This document shows positions 12,501 through 23,391 of a stretch of DNA of 64,000 bases, piece after piece. Every line of letters begins with the position of its first letter. The stretch's first letter is position 1. Source of the stretch: Sipunculus nudus (lineage: Eukaryota > Annelida > Sipuncula > Golfingiida > Sipunculidae); assembly GCA_026874595.1 (NCBI GenBank), contig CM049311.1, positions 32,383,176 to 32,447,175 on the forward strand, in the 5' to 3' direction. Made by a program: the position numbers and the translations under genes. Under the pieces are notes generated by a model. It saw only the letters and a list, made by a program, of their open reading frames with translations. It searched no databases and was not told the origin of the DNA.

Positions 12501-14044
12501 TCTGACTGAATTATATTTTGCTGTTTTTAATTTTCCATTATTTTTTCTAAATATGTATAGTTCTGTTTTACTACTCTTTCATCAAGATGACATTGAATGA
12601 TACATTGTAAAAGTTGCATTTTGCTTATAGTCTGGAGTCATGTCAGCCACACAAATGCAGTTGGCTGGGACAAAAAGAGGGCTGATCAAAGTAGTAAGCC
12701 TAGTTTTGTGGCTGGACTTGGCTTGCAAAATGCTTGCTGGCTTAAAGCGACATAAAAACCTATTCATTAGAAAATGTTACATTTGTTTAAACAAGTTATC
12801 TATGTTATGTGTGACGTATTCCAAACATTTAACTAGTTTGTGATTAAATATCCGGTATAGTTAATCCTGGTGGTTTCATAAGCCAACACTTTCTTAATAA
12901 AACAATCACACTGTTTCCTTTCAGCGACAAGAAAACAAAAAATAACAAACCTGAACATTTTTTTTCGAGCAATTTTAATTATATAAGATTTATCGGTTTT
13001 GTATTAATTTTTATCTTCAGTGCCTCCTGATAAACAAACTCACGGAGTTAAAATTTCACAATTTTCACCTTTTCATTGTTTCACAAAGATTCTATTTTCA
13101 CATTCTCATCATACAAAAAACCTACACAGAGTATAACCATTATTATATCAATTTATGATATCAAATAATATGTGGGTAAAATATTAACAATAGCATGGGG
13201 ACCAAAGAGAACAACAACCGAGTGGAAATTATTGTTCATTACTGGCAGATAATTTTGACTTTTCCTTAAACAAAACCTTAACAGCTTTAAAAGTCAGGGT
13301 GCGACTTGTATTAAGGATGCGACTTCTACAACAACTTTTACAGCATAATATGTCATTTATAATAGCATTCGTTGAACATGAAAAGTCTATTATTATTCAT
13401 AATATCAGCCTTTTAGCTTTCTACTTGCTTCCAGTGATGTGACCTTTTATTAACAGAATTTTTTTTTTCACAATAATTCTCCCTACATATATTTTGCCAA
13501 TTTGAAACCCATGTGTTCAAAAATGCAACCACAGTATTTTCCATGGATTGTTCGAGCAGCTATAGTAACTAATATGAGGCACTTTCCATTGCTTTGATGC
13601 TGGCAAATTATAATCTGTAGTCTTTTGTGTTGTTTTGTAGTCAGTTCCCAGTGTTAAAGCATTCTGCTCAGTATAAAATAATCTAAGAACTCCAAGGAGT
13701 CGTCATTTTAAATATGTGAGATTTTCAAAATGTGGGAAATCATCTTATAGACCTTTTGACCTGCTCCATTGACATCTGTTGGTAGTGACTGACACTATTT
13801 GTTCAGGTCTGTAATACTGAAAAGGAAGATTATATCTATTTTTTTTTCTAAAATAATTAAAGTAAACAAAAGTCTCTTATCCTTTAACATGTTTCAGTCT
13901 CTGACAGGTATTTGTTTCATATAATAAAACCTGAAATTCTGGCTCACTGGACCCAAACATGGGAGATGTTTGGGGAGATGACTGTGACATGCCATGTGCA
14001 TATAATATGGAAAAGGTGTATATTCAGACAATTTATTTTTAAAT
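9591..14044. other. Intron-like DNA, no supported gene
   Basis: About 4.5 kb without a recognised element. A 76-codon open frame at 9754-9984 has no supporting signals. A perfect-looking donor, CACAG|GTAAGT, occurs at 10687; a short open stretch before it (about 10650-10686) could be a small exon only if a weak acceptor within TTGACACAG is used. I did not accept it. A C-rich stretch lies near 11460. Confidence 0.5.
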
Positions 14045-14222
14045 TACAGTGGAACCTGTCTCAAAGATCACCCGTCCAGTAAGACCACCTGTCAACCAAG
14101 ACCACCCTTGAGTGAACCAAAAGCATTCATTTCATTATAACTGACCTGATTAATAAGATCACCAGTGGAGTAAGACTTTTGGCCAGTCCCATGGGTGGTC
14201 TTATAACACATATTTCACTGTA
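14045..14222. mobile_element. Short MITE I1 with TACAGTGGAACC ends
   Basis: This 178-bp element begins TACAGTGGAACCTGT and ends with the near inverse ATTTCACTGTA, allowing a TA target duplication at each edge. A second copy at 60350-60529 shares the ends and interior landmarks such as TTTTGGCCAGTCCCAT. The small size, inverted ends and TA flanks suggest a Tc1/mariner-type MITE; that class is inferred. It is non-coding. Confidence 0.65.
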
Positions 14223-14279
14223 TCTTAAAAGAATAATGTTTATCAGCATCATTTAACTGCACAGTACATAAATAATTTT

Positions 14280-16948
14280 TAGCTCAGCTGACTATAAGTC
14301 ATCTGAGCTATAGTCGTGGTCCATTGTCCGTCGTCCGTCCGTCTGTCCGTCCGTCCGTCCGTCCGTCCGTCCGTCCGTCCGTCCGTCCGTAGATGTGGCA
14401 CGTTTTGAAACCATAAGACCTAGGAATCCAAAATTCGGCATAATGTTAGATGTCCCCAAGATCTCCTCCCAAGCCGAAAACTGGGTCTTTGCGACTTTGT
14501 TCCTTTGAGAAATTAAAGAAAAACCTCAATTTTTTATTAAAAACCTATTTTTACACTTCAGGACTGCCTAATATAAAAACCACTCATCTGTTTTTCCTCA
14601 TACTTACCATAGTTATTCCTCTATATAGTTCCTATGTACATGCCAGAAATTATGTCTGTATTATAAAAATTTAAAAAGTTATGGGCCCAAACATAATGCA
14701 TTGTGTAAAAAATCAGGAAAGATATTTGATCACTTAACACAAAATATGTTAAAGCTATAAACTTTTTTTCCAGTAATATAACTTTAATTAATCAAAATTA
14801 AATTGTATACCCAAAATTAGATCAAAATCTTTTAAATTTTTTAATATATTAACAAAAATAAAAAATTGGTACCTTAAATTTTGCCCAACTTTGACCATGG
14901 CACGTTTTTTTCCTGTAAGTACTGTGGATTTAATTTTCACAGCATGTTTTTTTTAGCATTTTGTCTGTAAACACCAAAAATTTGAAACCAGTTGATCAAA
15001 AACTGTAGATTTTATTCAAGCTTTCAAGCACCATGTAACATATTGTTTACATCAAACTAGTGTCATGCAGTTTGCAAGTGCTCAGCTCCCCAACTTCAGC
15101 TCTCAGTTCCTAAAATTTGGCATACAATTAGATGTCTCAAAAATCCCCTACCATGCCAAGAATTTGATCACTAGGACTTAATACCTTCGAGATATTAATA
15201 AAAAACTTCATTTTTCCATTAAAAACCCATTGTTACACTTCAAGACAGCCTAATATCAAAACCACTGATCTGACTTTAATCATATATAATATACATATTT
15301 TTCTATATATTCTCTATGCACATGCCAGAAATGATGTCAGTATTGCGTAATTGTTTTAAGTTATGGGCCCAAACATAATGCACTTTGTAAAAAATCAAGA
15401 AATATATTTACTCCCTTAACAAGAGGATTGCTGAAGCTAGAGATTTTTTGTCAGGGATGTAACATTATTTAATCAGGATTCAATTGAATACCCAAAATTA
15501 GTTCTGAATTTTTCAAATTGTATAAGTTATTAGTATAAATATAAAATTAGTACCTTAAATTTTGCCCAACTTTGACCATGGCATGTTTGTTTCCTGTGAG
15601 TACTGTTGATATAATTTTCATATCATGCACACATAAAGATTTCAGCTTTTTAGTTTGAAAAGCTGAAAGAAATTGGCCAAAAATTGTAGCTTTTATTGAT
15701 GTTTTTATGAGACCATGTCAGACCTTGGCTCTCTGTAGCACCTCTTGAGTCACCTGTATGTTGACCTGGTTGAACTTTCAGCAAATTATGCATGCTTGAG
15801 GCGAGACATAAACTGGGGCGTCCAGGCAGCTTATTATATAATGGCCAGCCACAGTTGATCTAGGTGTCCAACCCAACTCATCTAGTAGTTTTAACCAACA
15901 ACATAACAATAAACAATAAATTAATAAATTTTTATTGGTTTTTAATAACAAATTAAAGAAAAATAGAAAAGGAATTTGTTAGTTGATAATAACAGGAAAT
16001 TAACTTGCAGTTACCGATGATATAAGTATCTTGTATCGATGGATAGAATGTCATGTATTCCAAATAACACCATGCAGTCACCTATGGTATTTTTCAGTTC
16101 AATTTTAATGATAAAAAATTAAATCATATTATTCATTACTAATCATTAGGGATCATATGAAGGAAATTAATGATAGACAAAGATGCAGTTGATAATATTA
16201 ATCTAGATTCCCACTGTGTCTAGTTTGTACATTGATGTGAAATTAGTCCAAAATAAATATATTACATTTTTTTTTTAATATAAATAAAAGCCATAAATCC
16301 AGGTACTTATGATCATTATTTAAATGTGTGAATTTTGTATATTCTGGATTCTCAACATCATTGTTTGGTGAAAACTGAATAAATACCAGACATGGTGCGA
16401 ATACTTTGCAATTGTATTTAAACACGAATATGAATATGTACTCCATTATAAAATTTCTTTCATAAGAATGGGAATTCAGGTAAAAATGAAAGTATATGAA
16501 TACCAGTGCAAATATTTTCAAAATGTATTAATGAATGCATTCATGAATATATTCTTTAATATTATTTTAATAATCATTTCAGTCATATTTTATTTGAAAA
16601 AATCATACTATTCTCTTATTATTTTTAATAAAAATTATATTTAGGACAATATTTGTAATTTTTCTAATAAATAGTTAAACTCTTATATTATATGTTCTGC
16701 TTATATTAGTTATATGGCCAAGTCAAAATCTGTGTGACAATCCCACTCCATTTGTTAATGAAATAAATGAAATTAATCCTCTTTCCTGTCTCCAAAGGTA
16801 CTTTCAAAATCATACATAAGCTAAACAACAACAACTCATAATACAGCTTATTTTTATTACCATATAAAACCAGCATGTGCCTCATTTCTAAATCATATTT
16901 TTTTATCATATATATCAGCTGAGCACCGTGACCCATAGGTCCCTTGTT
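14280..16948 (+). mobile_element. Helentron-like element C1, ending next to an exon
   Basis: Termini match family A: 5' hairpin TAGCTCAGCTGACTATAAGT with CATCTGAGCTA, and 3' end CAGCTGAGC, GTGACCCATAGGTCCC, TTGTT. The interior differs from A. It has two diverged modules of roughly 690 bp (starting near 14400 and 15110; landmark GACCATGGCACGTTT or GACCATGGCATGTTT), then an AT-rich 3' kilobase. C2 and C3 share this interior. A GTCC microsatellite occupies 14327-14390. It is non-coding. Its last base is 10 bp before the exon at 16959, so the element forms the end of that intron. Confidence 0.75.
14327..14390 (+). repeat. GTCC tetranucleotide microsatellite inside C1
   Basis: Near-perfect (GTCC)n of about 64 bp directly after the 5' hairpin of C1. 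C2 has a shorter copy (about 44822-44868) and C3 a degenerate one (about 52150-52205), so the tract is an ancestral part of the element that varies in length. Confidence 0.85.
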
Positions 16949-16963
16949 CGTATTTCAGCCAAG
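16949..16963 (+). promoter_or_regulatory. 3' splice site region with two candidate AGs
   Basis: The sequence CGTATTTCAGCCAAG between C1 and the exon offers CAG (exon from 16959, phase 2 entry) and AAG (exon from 16964, phase 1 entry). The first AG after the pyrimidines would normally be favoured. Only the second matches the phase-1 end of the exon at 17-104. A candidate branch-point A (GTGAC, A at about 16930) lies in the 3' hairpin of C1. Confidence 0.45.
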
Positions 16964-17254
16964 AGACTGATTTGGACACTGACAATGATGTGTTCCGTAG
17001 TGGGTCAGAATCCCCAGGGTACCACCTGGAGATCGAATCTAAACACCGGAGAGCCACAGTGAGCGGAGGATCACCAACACTGCAGCGCCCCCACATAGAG
17101 ATCAACGATCTGACTGTCGCTGGAAGACCTAAGTCTTACACAATTAGCCTGGGGTCACCAAGTTCAGAATCTGAAGGTCACAGCCTGGGGTCACCAGGGT
17201 CAGAGGGGCTGGCATCACCAGATACAGATTTCAAATGGATACCACAAAAATCTG
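16959..17254 (+). CDS. Internal coding exon, Ser/Pro/Gly-rich linker of an unidentified protein
   Basis: A 296-nt exon from TTTCAG| to a strong donor, TCTG|GTATGT, open throughout in one frame with about 98 codons. GC content is clearly above the flanking DNA. The protein is polar and serine-rich with recurring SP and GSP motifs (GSESPGYHLE, SGGSPTL, SLGSPSSESEGHSLGSPGSE, LASPDTDFKW). That is typical of a disordered, phosphorylatable region of a cytoplasmic signalling or scaffold protein. No catalytic or binding domain is visible. It ends in phase 1. With the alternative acceptor at 16964 it would be phase 1 to phase 1 and could follow the exon at 17-104. I do not recognise the family. Confidence 0.75.
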
Positions 17255-18124
17255 GTATGTGTAACTCACAGAAATCAGCGCTAAATAAAATCACTTACAT
17301 AAGCTTACATACTTACATGCATTCTTACAGAACTGGCATAATATGCAACATTTCAAATGGCTACTACACACATTTTATATGTTTCAGTCACTGAAATCTG
17401 CAAGATATAAACAAATTAAGAATTACTTACTCACACTCTTGCTTACTTAACAGATAAAAATGCAGCATCACCATTAAATACAATTTAACCTAAGAATCGA
17501 TGAACCTGTAACAAAAATGTGCCAGTGATTCATGATAGCATATATAATTAGATAAGCATCTTAACATCTTGTAATCAGTGTGCAATTTTAAGCTTTATCT
17601 CTTCACTTCTGTGTCTGCTAAAGGCCTAATAGCCATACACTCATTAGCTGTCATCTTCGGGCAGGGCTTCGGGCAGAGGTCATGAGGTGTGCTTGATTTT
17701 AGCTATGCAGTTGATATTTGGTGGTTTTGAAAGATGACAGCTTATGTCTATATATATTAATACACTTTTTGTTTGAAATATTTGTCAAATAGTGAGCAAC
17801 TATGAAAATTGACATGTTATACCTGGAAGAATGCACCGTGTTGAGCACATATGTATATTTTGAAAAAGCATTATTACCTTTAAAAACTATAATGGTATGG
17901 TATTTTTCAGCCATTGTTGATGTGTAGGTATAGATGAAATGTGACATCTTTAAGAAAGACTTATTTATTACCACACAAGCTCTATTATCACACAGTGATA
18001 AAACACACATACACACACACATATATATATTTGTACATAGCCATAATTTTTTATGCAAAAACTGATTTATACATATATTTTGTATATTATATATTATACA
18101 TTTTTTTAATATTATATATTATAC

Positions 18125-18127
<3 letters not shown>
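17255..18127. other. Intron-like DNA, no supported gene
   Basis: AT-rich sequence after the donor. A 119-codon minus-strand open frame (17699-18058) runs into CA/TA simple repeats and has an implausible composition. A short CA run lies near 18003-18022. Confidence 0.6.

Positions 18128-18184
<57 letters not shown>
18128..18184. repeat. (AT)n microsatellite
   Basis: Uninterrupted TA dinucleotide run of about 57 bp, directly after two copies of an ATATTATACATTT motif. It generates a spurious Tyr/Ile open frame. Confidence 0.95.
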
Positions 18185-18189
<5 letters not shown>

Positions 18190-18230
18190 ATCATATTCTA
18201 TAAGTAGTTCAACAATATTCATTCTTTAAG

Positions 18231-18452
18231 AATGTCCAGCTAAGTTTGGTCCTTGAGTTTCATGACAGTTTGTATTTTTACATTGTTAATGCACATGAAC
18301 CGGAGTTACCTCGTGGTCATAAGTGCAATGAGTGGTATTACATATCATGGCTGCTCATGCATATTCAACATGTTTATGACCACTATGAGACACCTTACAA
18401 GGAGGATTTATCACAGGATCCTGAATCTGTCATGAAAAAATTCTGTAAATAG
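18231..18452 (+). CDS. Candidate orphan terminal exon or exon relic
   Basis: After a plausible acceptor, ATTCATTCTTTAAG|, an open frame of 73 codons runs to TAG at 18450-18452. Its composition is protein-like: rich in Trp, Tyr, His, Asp and Glu, with motifs such as FHDSLYFYIVNAHEPELPRG and NEWYYISWLLMHIQHVYDHY. Entry phase would be 0, so it does not follow the 17254 donor (phase 1). No polyadenylation signal immediately follows. It could be a terminal exon of an alternative transcript, a fragment of a decayed gene, or chance. I do not recognise the family. Confidence 0.35.
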   Translation, partial: NVQLSLVLEFHDSLYFYIVNAHEPELPRGHKCNEWYYISWLLMHIQHVYDHYETPYKEDLSQDPESVMKKFCK

Positions 18453-19034
18453 ACCAGGCTGTTGTTATTGCTTCCTTATAAGTGTCAGTGTGCATATTGT
18501 GATTACTAAACATGCAGGCAAGGAGACCTGACAAATTTTCATACAAACACATCCTAGTACAGATACATTAGTTGCCAGTAGTGTTGGGAAACAGTTCTAA
18601 TTTCTTGATAGATCATGGGTAAAAACCATTCACCCTCTATCAACTGATAATCAAAATTAATGAGTCATTTAGGAGTATGAAAGTTCTCACTGTATAAAAA
18701 CCTTAACAGCCTATCAATTAATATAGAGGTCTACAAGTGTGCTAATATATGTAATAATTCTTTAGCTTATGTGTGTGTAATAACCTTGGGTATGAAGATA
18801 TTATAAACACAGACTTTTATAGAGTTTTCTTGCATGAATTAAATGAAAGCCTATATTCCACATCACAAAGCCTATGAGAGCCTATATTTCTCCTATAAAG
18901 ACTTTGTAATCAAATAGGGCACTGCTAGATTGCTAATCAGATGGTTTTGCACTGAGAGACTAATTATGGATTATAATTGATCATGGGCCCATCTCTACTT
19001 GCCAATACTACATCCTAATAATGATTGGAAAAAA
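18453..19034. other. Intron-like DNA, no supported gene
   Basis: AT-rich, no recognised repeat or coding signal. Confidence 0.6.
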
Positions 19035-19556
19035 CTGCATGTGTCAATTTTGACAACCCGCACCCCCCACATTATGGTTGTTACATTGAATATCAGTAGT
19101 TTTTACAAAATTTAACTTTCTTAAAAAAAAGTAGAATAATAGTTAAACCTTGATAATGTGGTCCCCTTGGGACTGAGTTAATCTACCCCCTTTTGCAGGC
19201 GCCCACTATATGGAAGTAGTTCTTGTAACATAGATTATAAGGAGGAGGAGTAATAATGGGACTGTAAAAATTTGCTCACTATTTAGAGGTGATACCTTTA
19301 TGGAGGTGTCCACTAGGATAGGTTCCAATGACAATTGGGTAAAATTTAATTTTGTTTTGATGTGCTTTTACCTGTTTAGCAAAACAATTCTGTAATTGTA
19401 TCCCCAGACAAAGTCGGGGGATACTATGTTTTCATACCGCCGCCGCCGCCGCATATAAATCTTGTTGGCGCGATAACCCAAAAAATATATCACGGAACTT
19501 TACCAAACTTGGTATATGTATAGATATGGGTAAGAGGACGACGCCTATTTAAAATG

Positions 19557-19568
19557 AGGTCATGACCT
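19557..19568. promoter_or_regulatory. Palindromic AGGTCATGACCT in D1
   Basis: AGGTCATGACCT is a perfect inverted pair of nuclear-receptor half-sites with no spacer, the classic idealised thyroid/retinoid receptor palindrome. A second, slightly altered copy (GGGTCATGACCT) lies about 330 bp downstream near 19884. Binding is not shown. Confidence 0.4.
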
Positions 19569-20055
19569 TTACTAGGAGAGTGTCCTTGACCTTGAATAGG
19601 TTCAATTTTGGGGAAAATCACACAAATTCTTTAATATTTCAAGAAATCTTGCATGGATTTATCCAAAAATCAAGTTGATGGAAGATCATGGATAGGGTTG
19701 TCATGTTCCAGATACTGGTGGCGCCACCTATTATTCTTTACTTGTTTTCGTGCTGTTTAATACCCCCAAAATTGCCACCTTACAGTACTGTGAGCATTAT
19801 AAGTCAAAAACTAATGGACAGATTTCTTTTATATTATGCATATACATAGGTATGGGTTATGGGATGATGTTTATTTAAATTGGGGTCATGACCTTTCCTA
19901 TGATAGTGGCCTTGACCTTGAATATTGCCATATATGGTGAAAATCACACACCTAGCTCTTATGATATCTCCAGTGTTGATAGCCATATGGATTTCAAACA
20001 TGACTTATGTATGGCCCACCACTAAAGTAAGAACCCTATAGGTTCTAGGGTCATG

Positions 20056-20941
20056 AGGTCAAAGGTCAAGGTCACTGGACTGGCATTTTAAAAGATACTG
20101 TGGATGCATTTTAAGCCAAACTTTCATCCTAGGTCTTCCATCTTGAATATATAGCTCACTTGCCAATAGTGGATGATCCATATAAATTTTGGGGTCACAA
20201 GGTCAAAGGTCAAGGCCACAGGAGCTATCTGTCCAAAAATTAGTTTCTGGATGATAATTCCTGCTTTTATTGATGTATGGATTTCAAACTTGACTTATAT
20301 ATGTCCCATTGGAAAAGCAAGACCCAAATTGATTTTGGGGTCATGAGGTCAAAGGGCTAGGGCACAGGACACATCTTTAAAAAGATTGTGGATGCATTTT
20401 CAGCCAAACATTTAATCTCAGACCTTTCATCATACACATATAAGTCATCTGCCAATAGAGGAAGAACCCTATCAGTTTTGAGGTCACAAGGTCAAAGGTG
20501 AAGGTCACAGGAGCCATCTGTCCAAAAATTAGTTCCTGGATGATAATTCCTGCTTTTATTGATGTATGGATTTCAAACTTGACTTGTATTTGACCCATTG
20601 GAAAAGCAAGACTGGAATTGATTTCAGGGTCATGAGGTCAAAGGTCAAGGTCACAGGAAACCTCTTTAAAAAGATTGTGGATGAATTTTCAGCCAAACAA
20701 TTCATCTCAGATCTTTCATCATGCACATATAGTTCTCCTGCCAAGAGAGGAAGAACACTATCAATTTTGAGGTCACAAGGTCAAAGGTGAAGGTCACAGG
20801 AGACATCTGTCCGAAAATTAGTTTCTGGATGATAATTCCTGCTTTATTGATGTATAGATTTCAAACTTGACTTGCATATGTCCCATTGGAAAAGCAAGAC
20901 CCGAATTGATTTTGGGGTCATGAGGTCAAAGGTCAAGGTCA
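20056..20941. promoter_or_regulatory. Seven clusters of AGGTCA half-sites (DR1-type) in D1
   Basis: AGGTCAAAGGTCAAGGTCA occurs at 20056-20074, 20635-20653 and 20923-20941. A perfect AGGTCAAAGGTCA occurs at 20200-20212. Weaker versions lie near 20346, 20489 and 20778. AGGTCA direct repeats spaced by one base are the known DR1 site class (RXR, HNF4 and PPAR types), and TCAAGGTCA is the monomer site class of ERR and NR5A receptors. The clusters arise from the module repeats of D1. Any regulatory use is inference. Confidence 0.45.
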
Positions 20942-21265
20942 CAGGACACATCTTTAAAAAGATCAAGGTCACAGGACCAACATCTTCAACAAGATTGTGG
21001 ATTGTTAGATGGAAGAAACAATAAATATGCCAAGTGTCAGTATATGTTGCTAAAAATGGGGGTCTATTCTTAAAGGGGGGGCCTACTATGTCTGGGGATA
21101 CTCTGGCACCTGCGGTGCCAAGAAATGTCTAGTTATCTTTTTGTCCCCCTGACTGTAAGAAATTTTTTGGAAGTTAAATATAAAAAAGTTTTAAAAGTAA
21201 TTGCCTTCCTGCACTGATTACTGAAAAAAAGTGCCTGAAAACCTACATCTTTGGGTGAATTTTCG

Positions 21266-22296
21266 TGATAACTTGAACACTTTAGGGAGTCCAATAAACA
21301 GAAGGCTTAGCAGGCTCTTACCTCTGTGATATAGGTAACTCAGACACTTTAGGTAATCCAATGAACAGAAGGCTTTGCAGGCTCTTACCTCTGTGATTTA
21401 GGTAACTCAGACACTTTAGGTGATCCAATGAACAGAAGGCTTTGCAGGCTCTAACCTCTGTGATATAGGTAACTCAGACACTTTAGGTAATCCAATGAAC
21501 AGAAGGCTTTGCAGGCTCTTACCTCTGTGATTTAGGTAACTGAGACACTTTAGGTGATCCAATGAACAGAAGGCTTTGCAGGCTCTTACCTCTGTGATAT
21601 AGGTAAGTAAGACACTTTAGGTAATCCAATGAACAGAAGGCTTTGCAGGCTCTTACCTCTGTGATTTAGGTAACTGAGACACTTTAGGTGATCCAATGAA
21701 CAGAAGGCTTTGCAGGCTCTTATCTCTGTGATATAGGTAACTCAGACACTTTAGGTAATCCAATGAACATATGGCTCTTATATCAGTAACTAAGACACTG
21801 TATTTATTCCTATGAACAGTAGGCTTAGCAGGCTGTTTTCATGTTTTATAGGTAACTCAAGCACTTTAGGAGGTCTATTAAACAGGAGGCATAGCAGGCT
21901 GTTACTGTTGTTATAAAGTTAACTCAGACACTTTAGTTGGTCCAATGAACAGATTGCCTAGCAGGCTGTTATCTCTGTTATATAGGTAAGTAAGACACTT
22001 TAGATGGCCCTATGAACAGTTGGCTTAGCAGGCTGTTTTCATGTTATATAGGTAACTCAAACACTTTAGTTGATACAATGAACATTAGGCTTCGCAATAG
22101 ATAACTAAGACACTTTAGATGGTCCAATGAACAGAAGGATTAGCAAGCTGTTACCTCTTTAATACAGGCAAGTAAGACACTTGAGATGGTCCAATGAACA
22201 TAAGGATTACCAATATGTTACCTCTGTTATATAGGTAACTAAGACATTTTAGGTGGTCATATTAACAGTAGGCTTAACAGGCTGTAATAAAGGTAT
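21266..22296. repeat. 67-bp minisatellite, about 15 copies
   Basis: Unit landmarks are ACACTTTAGGTAATCCAATG and GAAGGCTTTGCAGGCTCTTA, with period 67 bp in the core. Core copies (about 21330-21760) are near-identical and alternate between two variants (GTGATATAGG and GTGATTTAGG). Copies from about 21780 onward are diverged and partly shortened. It starts just after the 3' end of G3. Confidence 0.85.
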
Positions 22297-23118
22297 CTCT
22301 TTACACAGGCTAGACCCTCCATCCTAGCTGCCATAATATATATAAAGATGGTTCGACTGTGTTATGTCACATCCACTCTCAGGCAGTCAATTGCAAAATA
22401 TTGCTGTAAAATATTTCTTCTTATATATCAATTTAAATTTATAATTTGAATTTCACACATAGTGCAATATTACTCCTGAAAAAAAAAATTATATATGTCA
22501 AGAAAACATAGACATGCATCCCACTATAACTTGAAAATTTGGGTGTGGTCCAAAAAAAGTGTTTTTCTGTTTTAATACACATAACCTTGCTATAAATTCT
22601 ATCCGTAGCTGGATTCTTACTTGGACAATTTCTTTTGAGTACTTTTGTGTCACATCCCGGCACCCTTATCAAACCCTGACAGGTTTATTTCTCCAGTTTC
22701 CCAAACTGCTCATGATGGCTGCCATTTTGCATTCACTCTAAAACCCAGATGTCAAAGGTTGAAAATTATTGAAATAAAGCGGGTGAGTATAACAGTATAG
22801 AGTATAGAGAATGTGACCTGTTTCTAGCATTCCTCTGTGGTTTAAGTTTAGGTTTTTATTAACTGTAATACAAACACATGTTAAACCTCTTTAGGTATTG
22901 ATTTTTCAGTGAAAGCTAAGTCAATATCCTGGTACCCTGGATTGTATTGTGTCTCAGGCCTCCCATGATCATATAAGGTGGAGAATAAACAGCCTGCAGC
23001 CAGTGTGGTAAATTATATGTATAGCAGTCTTATTGATTTATTTTGTAAGACATACAAGGTTTATTACATATTATTGCACATTTATGTGAATTAAAAAAAA
23101 TATTGATTTTATTGTCAG
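22297..23118. other. Intron-like DNA, no supported gene
   Basis: No convincing exon. A donor-like GTGAGT at 22783 follows non-coding sequence. Confidence 0.55.
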
Positions 23119-23262
23119 GACTCTCAAGATGTACAGGCAAATTTGCTGTACATAACAATACATTCTGGTACTGTGGTACAATTGTTTAGACACAAAGGTC
23201 AAGGAGCAGTGTACACAGGTAGAGGATTTAGTACAGGTGCTATGAATGTTATTGTGCTGCAG
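23119..23262 (+). CDS. Weak candidate exon, phase 0 to 0
   Basis: After TTTTATTGTCAG| an open stretch of exactly 48 codons reaches CTGCAG|GTATTA. The translation (for example LLYITIHSGTVVQLFRHKGQ) is protein-like, but the donor is weak and the frame stays open beyond it. A G20 homopolymer lies 130 bp downstream. It may be chance or a fragment of an old mobile element. I do not recognise it. Confidence 0.2.
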
Positions 23263-23391
23263 GTATTAAGCGTCTACTGTCAGCAGGAGAGGTTATGCAA
23301 CATGGAGGTAATCTGGGTTAATGTTAGCCAGGGATAAAGAGTATGCATGCCAAGAATAGGATTATGGGAACAGAGGCTTGGGCAACTGGTC

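Larger units (their letters stand above)
19397..21134 (+). mobile_element. Helentron-like element D1
   Basis: The 5' hairpin is GTATCCCCAGACA with GGGGGATAC, followed by CCGCCGCCGCCGCC. The 3' end has the exact inverted arm TGTCTGGGGATAC, the hairpin TGGCACCTGCGGTGCCA, and a tail ending TGTCTAGTT. The interior has modules of about 290 bp, each built of two halves, containing clusters of AGGTCA. One GGTGGCGCCACC occurs at 19727-19738. It has no coding capacity. It carries the same terminal plan as families A/C, B and E with a different sequence. Confidence 0.75.
19035..21248. mobile_element. Degenerate MITE-like G3, split by D1
   Basis: Left of D1 the sequence retains G-family landmarks (TGTGTCAATTTTGACAACCC, then GTGCTTTTACCTGTTTAGCA). 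Right of D1 it retains the G 3' part (CTGAAAAAAAGTGCCTGAAA). The ends are decayed and about 200 bp at roughly 19140-19340 do not match G1 or G2. The reading is an old G copy into which D1 inserted. Confidence 0.45.

Noticed and set aside
17699-18058. 119-codon minus-strand open frame
   Set aside because: It overlaps CA and TA simple sequence, is poor in coding composition and has no splice or promoter support.
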